Shown: positions 1-7,034 of the stretch, in pieces | Layout of the letters: each line of letters begins with the position of its first letter | Numbering within the stretch: the stretch's first letter is position 1 | Virus record (IMG/VR): IMGVR_UViG_3300050821_000522 | Span: 1-49,172 of that record | Origin: a virus | Direction: 5' to 3' (one strand) | Length of the DNA: 49,172 nt | Made by a program: the position numbers and the translations under genes | The notes under the pieces: model-generated | The model's input: the letters and a program-made list of their open reading frames with translations, nothing else | Told to the model about the DNA's origin: nothing | The model's database searches: none

Positions 1-98
1 AACTACTAGGGTTAGCAAAGATACCAGAACGAGAACCAGCACTAGAAGACTGTCCCATCGCAGACAGTTATCTATTAGACGAACGACCGTTCCCGTTC
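1..98. repeat. 98-bp direct repeat, left copy
   Basis: These bases are identical to the last 98 of the window. Two overlapping reading frames pass through the repeat and stay open when the right end is joined to position 99. This shows the copy is an overlap of a circular assembly, or a very short terminal redundancy, and not a second locus. The repeat lies inside coding sequence, which is unusual for a true packaging terminus. Confidence 0.95.
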
Positions 99-173
99 TT
101 ACCCAGGAGTCGGGAAGTCTGGTTACTGTCCCCACAGCCGCTGGCATATCAATCACTGTGGAAAGAAAATTAG
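1..173 (+). CDS. Small membrane protein overlapping the peptidase gene, C-terminal part
   Basis: This is the end of the 81-aa frame that starts at 49002 and stops with TAG at 171-173. The stretch encodes an acidic, Pro-rich soluble tail (with PEREPALEDCP and DERPFPFLPRS). It overlaps the peptidase gene in a different frame throughout. Confidence 0.6.
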   Translation, partial: LLGLAKIPEREPALEDCPIADSYLLDERPFPFLPRSREVWLLSPQPLAYQSLWKEN

Positions 174-574
174 TTAATCAGTTCCAAGGATTCATTGACG
201 ACTTAGTTAAAATAGGGTATACTCCTAAACACATAGGTTGTTGGGCACCTGTCGGTACTCATGTCCCTAACTCTAACCACTACCATGGAGGAGCCTGTGA
301 CTTCGATCAAACCGGATGGGGGCGTACTGCAAATACCATGTACCATATCGGGGAGTTTGCTACCAAGTGGGGACTTCGAGATGGCTGTTCATTCCACAGG
401 CCAGACTGTGGACATGTCGACGATGGTACAAATATTGGCTGGAAACATCCAGGTAATCTTATCGCTCGATACATTGACTTTCAAAATACCCCAATCTCCA
501 GTGCTCAAAGACCCCCCACAACACTATCCCAGATCGTTCGATCCCCGGCAGTCTTAGATAACTTTGAGGAGTAG
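1..574 (+). CDS. Secreted M15-type peptidase, C-terminal part (starts at 48947)
   Basis: This is the end of the 233-aa protein that begins at 48947. The frame is open from position 2, so an internal GTG at 158 is not the true start. The domain carries a zinc-peptidase pattern of the M15 / D-Ala-D-Ala carboxypeptidase or L-Ala-D-Glu endopeptidase type: SNHYHGGACDFD (His, then Asp seven residues later) and, downstream, DCGHVDDG supplying a second His. Four Cys residues (CW, ACDF, CSFH, DCGH) could form disulphides, which fits an exported enzyme. It is probably an accessory lysin distinct from the GH108 endolysin of the late operon. The fold assignment is by motif only. Confidence 0.7.
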   Translation, partial: TTRVSKDTRTRTSTRRLSHRRQLSIRRTTVPVLTQESGSLVTVPTAAGISITVERKLVNQFQGFIDDLVKIGYTPKHIGCWAPVGTHVPNSNHYHGGACDFDQTGWGRTANTMYHIGEFATKWGLRDGCSFHRPDCGHVDDGTNIGWKHPGNLIARYIDFQNTPISSAQRPPTTLSQIVRSPAVLDNFEE

Positions 575-577
575 GAC

Positions 578-703
578 ATGAACGTATCGCAGTACGTCTT
601 AGATCGTAGAGCTAACCCGGAGTTGATGGATGAGAAAGATCATCAAAGACTTGCTCAGGCAGAAGAGAAACGATTAAGAAAACGTTTGAAAAGAAAGAAA
701 TGA
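578..703 (+). CDS. 41-aa hypothetical, basic C-terminus
   Basis: ATG 578 lies four bases after the peptidase stop and is preceded by GAGGAGTAGG. The product ends in a highly basic helix (RLRKRLKRKK). Its stop codon overlaps the ATG of the next frame (ATGA), which fits a translationally coupled operon. It resembles nothing I recognise. Base composition suggests a nucleic-acid-contacting peptide. Confidence 0.55.
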   Translation: MNVSQYVLDRRANPELMDEKDHQRLAQAEEKRLRKRLKRKK

Positions 704-849
704 CTATCTCCTGGCGGGACCTATGTGCCCGAAGTTATTGAAGGAACTACGATCTGCCTTGCCACATCAAGGACCGACGGGTCTGGGCTGGGCAGGGAGC
801 GAGATCAGTAACTAAAGAGCCGGTTGCCTGTCCTCGGCCCGGAGTCTAG
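700..849 (+). pseudogene. 50-codon frame interrupted by an in-frame TGA
   Basis: ATG 700 overlaps the previous stop (ATGA). The frame reads sensibly for 13 codons, meets TGA at 739-741, then reads sensibly again to TAG 847-849. Both halves look like one small protein: WRDLCARSY before the stop, then RNYDLPCHIKDRRVWAGQG and ACPRPGV. Three Cys and one His suggest zinc binding. It is either a gene broken by a nonsense change, a readthrough gene, or two peptides. TGA is a normal stop elsewhere in this genome. The 704-891 gap holds nothing else I can support. Confidence 0.4.
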
Positions 850-891
850 AGAGGCCAGGAACTATAAGTATCGGATTTCTAGGAGATAGCA

Positions 892-1071
892 TTGTCACAT
901 AAAAGTAGAAAGCGTCGAGACCAAAGACGGAGAGCCATTGAAAGAGTTCAATGGTGGAAAGACCACCGCAAAGCAGAAGCGGACCGAGCGTTTGAAGATT
1001 GGAAATTAATTAATGAACACTTATTAGAGATTAATCGACTTGAAATGCGTACTGGACATCGAGACCAATAA
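892..1071 (+). CDS. 59-aa basic hypothetical
   Basis: Starts at TTG 892, five bases after AGGAGA, and ends with TAA at 1069-1071, overlapping the first 32 bases of the DNA polymerase gene. The N-terminus is strongly basic (KSRKRRDQRRR) and the rest is predicted helical with Trp pairs (QWWKDHRK). It is too short for family assignment. The position and overlap suggest translational coupling to the polymerase. Confidence 0.5.
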   Translation: MSHKSRKRRDQRRRAIERVQWWKDHRKAEADRAFEDWKLINEHLLEINRLEMRTGHRDQ

Positions 1072-2992
1072 ACTTTATGACCCGACAGAGATATGGGTTA
1101 TTGTCTGTAAAGATATAGATACAGACAATTATTATATATTTAGAGAGGTTACAAAGAGTGAAGAAGAGAAGCAGCGTTTCCTTACATTTGCACAGGGCAT
1201 TGACCTTTGGATTGGCCATAACATTATCGAGTTTGATTACCCTGTCCTCAGACGACTTCTGGACTTATCGGTACCTGACATCGCCCATAGAAGCATTGAT
1301 ACCCTTATTGTTAGCAGGTTGGTTAATTACACTAGAGAATACGGGCACTCTCTAGAATCATGGGGAATAGAGCTTGGTCTAGACAAAGTCTGGTTCAAGG
1401 ACTTCTCTGCCTACTCGAAAGAGATGGAGGAGTATTGTGTACGAGACGTTGATGTTTGTCATAGGTTGTATCTACGCTTTCTGGATACTATCTCTGATCC
1501 TGCTTGGCGTCCAAGTATATCGCTTGAGCAGCAATTCCAACTCATTCTTAATAGCGTACATGATCGTGGCTTTGCTTTTAATTCTACCGATGCTATGGCC
1601 TTATTGGATCAAGTAAAAGGAGAGCTAAATGCACTCGACCACGAGATACAGGAAGCCTTCCCGGACAGACTACGATTGGTCAAAGAAGTTCATCCAAAAC
1701 TTACCCGATACGGCACTCTACATAGAGGTGACTTCCGCTGGGTTAAGGGTGGTGATCTTACCGAATTCAACGGAGGGCCATTCAGTAGATGTAAGTGGGT
1801 TCCCTTCAATCCGGCTTCTCATAAGCAAGTTATTGAAGTTCTCGTTGATGCAGCATGGGCTCCCGTTGAGAAGACAGATACCCACATCCAAACCCTCCGA
1901 GAAATAAATAAGCTTAAAAGAAGTAAAGATCCAAAGAAAGTACTTGACTTAGAGAAATTATCTGCTAAACTAATTTCATTAGAGAAATATGGTTTTCGCG
2001 TTAACGAAAACAACCTCGCAACTCTCCCCGCCTCTGCCCCTCCTACTGCCCTCCTACTACATCGTAGGATCCTCCGTGAGTCCAGGCGTCGAACCCTGAC
2101 CGAATGGCTTTCTCTCCTTTCCCCAAGCGGTCGAATTCACTGTGAGTTCCAAGGGATCGGTGCCTGGACCATGAGGATGGCTCATCAGAAGCCTAACCTC
2201 GCCAACATCCCTAATGAGTTTGTCAATTCTACGGGGGCTGTCAAGTATCTAGGCAAGGAGTTACGGTCCTTATGGACTCATACTCCAGGTAGAATACTAT
2301 GGGGGGTAGATGCAGATAGTATTCAATTCAGAGTAGCTGCACATTACATTAACGACAAGAATTTAACTGAGAGAATTGTCAATGGACGAAAAGCTGATAA
2401 AACCGATACCCATTCCTTTAATCAAAGACTCCTCGGCAAGGCTTGCAAGTCTAGACAAGCGGCTAAACAATTCCTTTACTCTGCCTTTCTTGGTGCAGGC
2501 ATTGGCAAACTTAGTGAAATTCTGGACTCCACAGAAAGGGAAGCAGAAAAGGCTCTCGCTGTCCTGCTCAGAGAATATCCTGGGATTGACTACGTTAAGC
2601 GAGAAGTCGCTACAAGTGACGCTAAACAAGGATATTTTATTGGCCTCGACGGACGACGAGTTCCAATTCCAGGAGATACAATTGGAGAAAGAAAACACCT
2701 TGCACCCAGTGGATACCTCCAGTGTGGAGAAGCCATTGTCATTAAGACAGCGGCGTGCCATTGCGCACCTAAGCTCGAAGTCTTAGATAGTTTCTTAGTA
2801 GATATAGTTCATGATGAATACCAGGGCGAGTCTCCTAATAAAGAGATTGCTTTAGAAGCTTGTCAAATAGTCTCGGACTCAATCGCATGGGCAGGTGAAG
2901 AACTTAAGCTTCATTGTCCGATGAAAGGGAGCTTTTACGATGAAGACCATCAACGTTATACAATTGGTTCGTGTTGGTATTCGACGCATTAA
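1040..2992 (+). CDS. T7-like family A DNA polymerase with 3'-5' exonuclease
   Basis: This 650-aa protein starts at TTG 1040, giving MKCVLDIETN, the usual position of exonuclease motif I at the extreme N-terminus. Exo II appears as GHNIIEFDYPVL and Exo III as YCVRDVDVCH. The polymerase half shows motif A (DADSIQFRVAAHY), motif B with the O-helix (RQAAKQFLYSAFLGAGIG) and motif C (VHDEYQGE). The size is close to T7 gp5 (704 aa), and there is no 5'-nuclease domain. It replicates the phage genome with the primase-helicase at 45987. The start overlaps the small upstream gene and the 3' end overlaps the next gene by 53 bp. Confidence 0.95.
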   Translation: MKCVLDIETNKLYDPTEIWVIVCKDIDTDNYYIFREVTKSEEEKQRFLTFAQGIDLWIGHNIIEFDYPVLRRLLDLSVPDIAHRSIDTLIVSRLVNYTREYGHSLESWGIELGLDKVWFKDFSAYSKEMEEYCVRDVDVCHRLYLRFLDTISDPAWRPSISLEQQFQLILNSVHDRGFAFNSTDAMALLDQVKGELNALDHEIQEAFPDRLRLVKEVHPKLTRYGTLHRGDFRWVKGGDLTEFNGGPFSRCKWVPFNPASHKQVIEVLVDAAWAPVEKTDTHIQTLREINKLKRSKDPKKVLDLEKLSAKLISLEKYGFRVNENNLATLPASAPPTALLLHRRILRESRRRTLTEWLSLLSPSGRIHCEFQGIGAWTMRMAHQKPNLANIPNEFVNSTGAVKYLGKELRSLWTHTPGRILWGVDADSIQFRVAAHYINDKNLTERIVNGRKADKTDTHSFNQRLLGKACKSRQAAKQFLYSAFLGAGIGKLSEILDSTEREAEKALAVLLREYPGIDYVKREVATSDAKQGYFIGLDGRRVPIPGDTIGERKHLAPSGYLQCGEAIVIKTAACHCAPKLEVLDSFLVDIVHDEYQGESPNKEIALEACQIVSDSIAWAGEELKLHCPMKGSFYDEDHQRYTIGSCWYSTH

Positions 2993-3134
2993 CTGTCTTC
3001 CTAAGAAACGGTTCGAAGACATTAAGGCAGCTTCGAAGGAATGTGAACTTGCCTATTATGCTTCGGAGAAAGTACTGACAATTACCCGTTGTCCATTTTG
3101 CAACGGCTACCATTTAACCAGTAGAAGGAAGTAA
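2940..3134 (+). CDS. 64-aa protein with C-terminal zinc-knuckle motif
   Basis: ATG 2940 lies inside the end of the polymerase gene. The C-terminus reads ITRCPFCNGYHLTSRRK, a Cys-x2-Cys-x2-Tyr-His arrangement common in small phage and host nucleic-acid-binding proteins. The middle is helical. Function is unknown; close coupling to the polymerase suggests a replication accessory role. Confidence 0.65.
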   Translation: MKTINVIQLVRVGIRRINCLPKKRFEDIKAASKECELAYYASEKVLTITRCPFCNGYHLTSRRK

Positions 3135-3136
3135 GA

Positions 3137-3277
3137 ATGCTTGCAACTGACTTAACATTAGACGAAGAGACTACTATTCGGCATGTCTTGCACGATTGGG
3201 GTCTTCAAGATGCATACTTCTATGCAGATTATGATAAAGTAGAAGCATTGAAAAAGAAGTTGGAGATTGATTCATGA
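3137..3277 (+). CDS. 46-aa acidic hypothetical
   Basis: ATG 3137 follows GAAGGAAGTAAG, two bases after the previous stop. The product is acidic with an aromatic patch (DAYFYADYDK) and a Lys-rich end. Its stop overlaps the next start (ATGA). I do not recognise the family. Confidence 0.5.
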   Translation: MLATDLTLDEETTIRHVLHDWGLQDAYFYADYDKVEALKKKLEIDS

Positions 3278-3411
3278 GAATTGCAGACCAGTTGAGTGAA
3301 GACCTGTGCATTTATGGGCATGCATTCTGTACTAAGATTGATGAACCTGATCTATTTCAGATCGAACGTATTCCGCCATCTATTATTCTGGGAGGTTTCT
3401 ATTATGCCTAA
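3274..3411 (+). CDS. 45-aa hypothetical
   Basis: Starts at ATG 3274 within the ATGA overlap of the previous gene and ends at TAA 3409, overlapping the next start by eight bases. The sequence (with DLCIYGHAFC and ERIPPSIILGG) resembles no family I know. The support is the tight coupling on both sides. Confidence 0.45.
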   Translation: MRIADQLSEDLCIYGHAFCTKIDEPDLFQIERIPPSIILGGFYYA

Positions 3412-3571
3412 GTATGAAGTTGAGTTGTCCGGTTCTGTAGTTGTCGATGCTCCGTCTGAGGTCGATGCCGAAGACTTGGCCATGAACCTGATCCATGGCG
3501 ATATTTCTGTCTGGGCCAATACCGAAGCAGAGATTGAATTTGATGTTAATGCAGTTAAGGAGATTGATTAA
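3404..3571 (+). CDS. 55-aa acidic beta-rich hypothetical
   Basis: ATG 3404 with GGGAGG eight bases upstream is chosen over an earlier in-frame start at 3296, because the sequence before it belongs to the overlapping 45-aa gene. The product (MPKYEVELSGSVVVDAPSEV) is acidic and reads like the small phage proteins with the pattern of a beta strand, then an alanine-rich helix, that are often found beside SSB genes. No function assigned. Confidence 0.6.
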   Translation: MPKYEVELSGSVVVDAPSEVDAEDLAMNLIHGDISVWANTEAEIEFDVNAVKEID

Positions 3572-3576
3572 TCAGT

Positions 3577-4047
3577 ATGTCTACCCAGTCATTTAAGTTT
3601 ACAGGTAAGGTCAAGTGGTGTCGTCCAGACCAGACGAACGAGTGGGGCAAGTTCTCCACTCGTTTCTACCCTGATAATAAATCATTAGAAGAGATGAAGA
3701 AGCTTGCCATTAAGAACACATGGAGTACAGACGAAGACGGAGAATTCACTAACGTCTCTTGTCCTAAGGAAAAGGACTATAGAGGACGTAAGATAATTAA
3801 TAAGATTGTAGTCATAGGTCCAGATGGCAATGACCACTACTCTGATGTCCATGGCTTTGTCGGAGATGGATCTGATGTTGAGTTATGGATTGACTACTAC
3901 GACCACCCTATTGCAGGGAGTATGCGTCGTGGACATGCCATTAAGTGGACTGGAATGAAGATTATTAACTTAGCCCCTCCGTATACTAAAGAACAAGAAG
4001 TTAAACCAATGCCTGAGTGGGGGGAACAGGCAGTTATGGTTCCATGA
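3577..4047 (+). CDS. Probable single-stranded DNA-binding protein
   Basis: A 156-aa protein with alternating beta pattern and aromatic residues typical of an OB fold: FKFTGKVKWC at the N-terminus, then DVHGFVGDGSDVELWIDYYD, where phage SSBs carry a G-N-G-S-x-V turn, and ending in an acidic and Pro-rich segment. Size and position beside the polymerase fit an SSB. A T7 gp2.5-type acidic aromatic tail is not obvious; the end is MPEWGEQAVMVP. The assignment rests on the pattern, not on a diagnostic motif. Confidence 0.55.
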   Translation: MSTQSFKFTGKVKWCRPDQTNEWGKFSTRFYPDNKSLEEMKKLAIKNTWSTDEDGEFTNVSCPKEKDYRGRKIINKIVVIGPDGNDHYSDVHGFVGDGSDVELWIDYYDHPIAGSMRRGHAIKWTGMKIINLAPPYTKEQEVKPMPEWGEQAVMVP

Positions 4048-4112
4048 TTTGGTTAGGTCCTTTACCAGTGGAAGAAAGTAAGCGTAATGGCGAGCCTTGC
4101 CTGGACTATTAA
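4044..4112 (+). CDS. Possible 22-aa peptide
   Basis: ATG 4044 overlaps the SSB stop (ATGA) and reads 22 codons to TAA 4110. Most of the frame lies within the hairpin at 4056-4118, so the apparent frame may be incidental to RNA structure. Confidence 0.25.
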   Translation: MIWLGPLPVEESKRNGEPCLDY

Positions 4113-4118
4113 AGGACC
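4056..4118 (+). promoter_or_regulatory. Long hairpin between SSB and the next gene
   Basis: GGTCCTTTA at 4056-4064 is perfectly complementary to TAAAGGACC at 4110-4118, and the next four bases CCAG pair with CTGG at 4101-4104 across a small bulge. No T-tract follows, so it is not an ordinary terminator. It may be an mRNA-processing or stability element. Confidence 0.5.
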
Positions 4119-4145
4119 TTTCCATTAACACAGAGGGACATCGGC

Positions 4146-4493
4146 ATGATGAAAAAGCAGAAGTCCCACTTACAGGAGTTTATTATGGGCAGGAAGAATA
4201 GGTTCACAAACACCACCTTGGCCGGCGCAGATGAGATGTTCTACGCCGTGACAATGGACAATGGAAAGAGCAGCCCTGCTCTTAATGCCAAGCAAGAGGT
4301 CTTGGATTGGTTGGATGAACATTTCGTTAATACAGTGACTGATGTCAGTCAGATCACAGTCAAGAGAAAGAAGAGGAAGTCTGCCTTACTCCGAGAAGCA
4401 GAGCGAGCGTCAGAGATCGCTATCTTGGAGAGGAGACTAGAGTTCCTCAAGGAACAGCCTCCTGTCTTCAAAGAAGGATCGGAGGCCATGTAA
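4146..4493 (+). CDS. 115-aa basic helical hypothetical
   Basis: ATG 4146 has GAGGG upstream; an internal ATG at 4185 with GGAG is the alternative and gives MGRKNRFTNTTLAG. The protein has a globular N-terminal half and a basic, probably coiled-coil C-terminal half (KRKKRKSALLREAERAS). Function is unknown. It is the last coding sequence before the gene-free 4494-5475 region. Confidence 0.6.
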   Translation: MMKKQKSHLQEFIMGRKNRFTNTTLAGADEMFYAVTMDNGKSSPALNAKQEVLDWLDEHFVNTVTDVSQITVKRKKRKSALLREAERASEIAILERRLEFLKEQPPVFKEGSEAM

Positions 4494-5475
4494 TCCGGCT
4501 GAGTACCAGCCCGGCTGTTGACCGGTGATTGGGAGAGTCGACCGCGATGACCTGCTAACGCGGAGAAGACAAGGTAGCAATACCAAAGTAGGATGGAAAG
4601 GGACACTCTGATGTCTGTGGTTCCGCCACGCACTACAGTGGAAAGTCCTAGCTGAGGGCGGCCGTCTCCTTAAGTGGCCTGGTCGGAAGACTACGGCACA
4701 TCAGCGTCTCTAGTCCATATAGAGATCCAGGTAGGTTGCAAAGATTGATGACATGTCCGCTTTGTTGATGATGCGCAAATCGACAGAGAAGTAGCAAACA
4801 GCCCGTATGGCGTCCGGTTCGACTCCGGTTCGTTGAGGTAAACCCATACGAAGATCTTATAGGCGGTCCAGATTAAGGCCAAGAGGCACGATACTGGCTA
4901 GGCCTAGGATACTAACTCGATGTCGAAACCTGAGTATAACCTAAGTAGTCCCTGATCCGGGGACGTAAGTTCCGAAAGTACGAGTGCACAGTAGGTTCAA
5001 TTCCTTACTCCATGAACTGGAGACTGGCGGTGCATAGAAGGTAGTCAAAGAGAACTCCATCCTTTGGGTAGAGGCTTTGACATGACGAATAGGAACGTGG
5101 GTTGATTGCCAGTCCTGAATAGACTGGACTGAGGGTCATATTCCCTCTACATCCGAGTTCATCGACTAGAGAAAGTAGAGGCAGCTGAGTTGTCTCTGTC
5201 AGCAAGCTGTCCCGAGAGATAAAGAGGCCCCTAAAGGCTGCATGTTAAGTCCTATGCTAATCCCTGGGGAAGGGAGCATACCTGGTAGGCACATGATCCT
5301 CGTACTAATTCTACGTCAGTTCTTATCCGTCTGGTTAGAGATGCTAAACAGAATGGATTAAGGGACGAAGCTGTATCAACTATACAGAGAGGTGACCTGA
5401 CATGACTAGGAACCTTCTTCGCCCCATCAGACCACCCTAAGTTAACTTGGGGATGGGACCTTCAGAAAGGAATTC
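4494..5475 (+). ncRNA. Candidate ~980-nt structured non-coding RNA
   Basis: No credible gene exists here on either strand, although the rest of the genome is packed. The region is rich in local hairpins: GGTA-GCAA-TACC (4573-4584) and GGGAC-GTAA-GTTCC (about 4957-4972), both capped by GNRA loops; CCGCG/CGCGG near 4541-4563; TCTCTA/TAGAGA (4707-4725); CCAGTC/GACTGG (5109-5127); CTCCA/TGGAG (5008-5022); GTCAAAG/CTTTGAC (5043-5080); TCCCT/AGGGA (5261-5275); CTGTAT/ATACAG (5371-5387). A terminal nested hairpin, CCCAT outside CCCTAAG-TTAA-CTTGGGG, ends near 5457. Two hairpins copy the tRNA T-loop. Size, gene-free state and residence in a tRNA-bearing phage recall the GOLLD and ROOL classes of large RNA; homology is not shown. 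The ends are set by flanking genes. Confidence 0.65.
4804..4850 (+). ncRNA. tRNA T-arm-like domain inside the large RNA
   Basis: CCGG (4814-4817), TTCGACT, CCGG (4825-4828) copies a T-arm with the standard seven-base loop. It is enclosed by a 7-bp helix, CGTATGG (4804-4810) with CCATACG (4844-4850). No acceptor, D or anticodon arm can be built around it, so it is not a tRNA. T-loops commonly serve as tertiary contacts in large RNAs. Confidence 0.55.
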
Positions 5476-5694
5476 ATGACTTTAGAAGAACAAACTAAAC
5501 ATCTTCTTGCTACTCACAAAGGCATAGGTATGATCCCTCCTTTCTATGCAGAGACGGCTAGTGTAAAAGAAGATCAGAGCTGGCCTTATTGGATAATTAG
5601 AAATAAGTCTTGTAATTCTTTTGGATGTTTCTTTTCAAGAGTTGATGCAGAAGCTTTAGCTCCTATGTTAAATAAGCTTACCAAGGCCCAATAA
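5476..5694 (+). CDS. 72-aa hypothetical
   Basis: ATG 5476 has AAAGGAATTC upstream, just after the hairpin that closes the structured region. The product includes WPYWIIRNKSCNSFGCFFSR, a pattern suggesting a small alpha/beta domain with two Cys, and ends with a Leu-rich helix. Similar small proteins of unknown role occur in many phages. Its placement behind the structured RNA raises the possibility that the RNA is also its leader. Confidence 0.55.
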   Translation: MTLEEQTKHLLATHKGIGMIPPFYAETASVKEDQSWPYWIIRNKSCNSFGCFFSRVDAEALAPMLNKLTKAQ

Positions 5695-5709
5695 TAATGG
5701 AGAAGAACA

Positions 5710-6000
5710 ATGGGCAGGTGGCATTACGAACCCTATGATGAAGATGATGATTATCGTCCTCGTCGTAATAGACCTAGAGTAGAGATTCCTCCTGGTGTAG
5801 ATCCTATTAGAATTATGGAGTTTATGGATCGAGTCCAGAGACGTAAATCCAAAGAACCTAAGAAAGAGGAAAAGAAGAAGGAGTTAGCCAAAGAAGCCTT
5901 ATGGTATTTCCAGGCTGCATGTATTCTATATTTCCTGTCTCCGCCCATAGCTGCCTTACATCAGCTTATTGCAACTCTAACTACATCGGCACTTAAATAA
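5710..6000 (+). CDS. 96-aa basic protein with C-terminal membrane segment
   Basis: ATG 5710 follows TGGAGAAGAAC. The first half is charged (DEDDDYRPRRNRPR), the middle is Lys-rich (KSKEPKKEEKKK), and residues ~66-93 are hydrophobic (ALWYFQAACILYFLSPPIAA), consistent with a tail anchor. The next gene begins one base after its stop. Function is unknown; it may tether something to the inner membrane. Confidence 0.6.
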   Translation: MGRWHYEPYDEDDDYRPRRNRPRVEIPPGVDPIRIMEFMDRVQRRKSKEPKKEEKKKELAKEALWYFQAACILYFLSPPIAALHQLIATLTTSALK

Positions 6001-6001
6001 C

Positions 6002-6883
6002 TTGAAATCAATTACTACTCTTATAACAGATATCTACCAAGTCTTGGAGGCTAGAGATGGAAACTTCTCTCCTGAGATTGTTAGTGACTTATCCTCGGGT
6101 ATCTCTAGCCGCCTTCACGGACAGTTGGGTGAAAGACCCGAAGGGCAGAAGGCTGCTCTCAGACTGTCAGCTATGGGTCCAAAATGTCCAAAGGCTCTCT
6201 GGTACTCTATACATCACCCAGAACTTGCCGAGCCTCTACCGCCGTGGGTCCACGCTAAATTCTCGTTTGGACACATACTTGAGGCATTCGGGATAGCTCT
6301 ATGTAAAGCAGCAGGACACACAGTCACAGGAGAGCAAGATGAACTCTGGGTGGACGGTGTGGCCGGCCATAGAGACGCTGTGGTGGATGGCTGTATTGTG
6401 GATTTCAAGTCTTGTAACAGTCGTTCTTTTGAGACTATTAAACGTAAACAGATGGTTAACGATCCTTTTCTTTCTAGCTATCTGGACCAGATGGACGGAT
6501 ATCTGGTGGGCTCACTTGAAGACCCTCTTGTTACAGTAAAGGATAAGGGGTATATATTTGCCATTGATAAAACATTAGGACATATGTGCTTATATGAACA
6601 TTGCATTAGGGAGTCATCAATTAGGGAGCGCATTGGACGATCTAAGTGGATCGTTGCTCAACCTAGCCCGCCTGACTGTACTTGTGGAGTTCAGCCAGAC
6701 GGAGAAAGCGGAAATATTAGACTTGACGCAAAAGCTAGTTACTCTAACTTCAAACATTCTTGTTTCCCGCATCTTAGAACCTTCTTATATTCAGAAGGAC
6801 CTAGATACTTAACAGTAGTAAAACGGAGACCTGCCGATCATGTCCGAGAGATCGACGCCAAAGGCAACACTGTCTACCATTAA
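6002..6883 (+). CDS. Cas4/RecB-type PD-(D/E)XK exonuclease
   Basis: A 293-aa protein from TTG 6002. The core shows KCPKALWYSIHHP near residue 60, a Cys position used for the iron-sulphur cluster in Cas4-like nucleases, then GHRDAVVDG supplying the metal-binding Asp and CIVDFKSC supplying the D-x-K catalytic pair. A C-terminal Cys group (CTCG and a later C) could complete the cluster. Phage homologues degrade DNA ends in recombination and host-DNA breakdown. With endonuclease I just downstream it forms a recombination and genome-processing pair. It overlaps the next gene by 44 bp. Confidence 0.8.
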   Translation: MKSITTLITDIYQVLEARDGNFSPEIVSDLSSGISSRLHGQLGERPEGQKAALRLSAMGPKCPKALWYSIHHPELAEPLPPWVHAKFSFGHILEAFGIALCKAAGHTVTGEQDELWVDGVAGHRDAVVDGCIVDFKSCNSRSFETIKRKQMVNDPFLSSYLDQMDGYLVGSLEDPLVTVKDKGYIFAIDKTLGHMCLYEHCIRESSIRERIGRSKWIVAQPSPPDCTCGVQPDGESGNIRLDAKASYSNFKHSCFPHLRTFLYSEGPRYLTVVKRRPADHVREIDAKGNTVYH

Positions 6884-7034
6884 CGGTGCCTTTACTATTA
6901 CTGGCTCTGTAGAACAGGTCATGAAGACAGGAGAAGAGTTTGAGAAGTTCATGGAAGACTTAAGGAAAGAAGGCCTTAAGATTAAACAATTTAGGTATGA
7001 TGTAAATTTAAGTGATAAAGAAGAAGAAAACTAG
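6840..7034 (+). CDS. 64-aa hypothetical between two nucleases
   Basis: ATG 6840 lies within the end of the exonuclease gene, and the 3' end overlaps endonuclease I by 23 bp. The product reads as a beta hairpin followed by an amphipathic helix (GEEFEKFMEDLRKEGLKIKQ). Because it is wedged between two nucleases, a regulatory or partner role is possible, but nothing in the sequence proves one. Confidence 0.55.
   Translation: MSERSTPKATLSTINGAFTITGSVEQVMKTGEEFEKFMEDLRKEGLKIKQFRYDVNLSDKEEEN

Noticed and set aside
158-574. Peptidase starting at GTG 158
   Set aside because: The frame is open upstream to position 2 and, across the join, to a signal peptide and ribosome site at 48947.
4735-5012. Full tRNA genes in the structured region
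   Set aside because: Only T-arm-like hairpins are present; no acceptor, D or anticodon arms can be matched.
4691-5205. Leftward frames in the structured region
   Set aside because: They are short, have no ribosome sites, lie opposite rightward hairpins, and their products have no coherent composition.
4727-5285. Long-range helix CCAGGTA/TACCTGG in the structured region
   Set aside because: Seven-base matches are expected by chance many times in 1 kb; not used as evidence.
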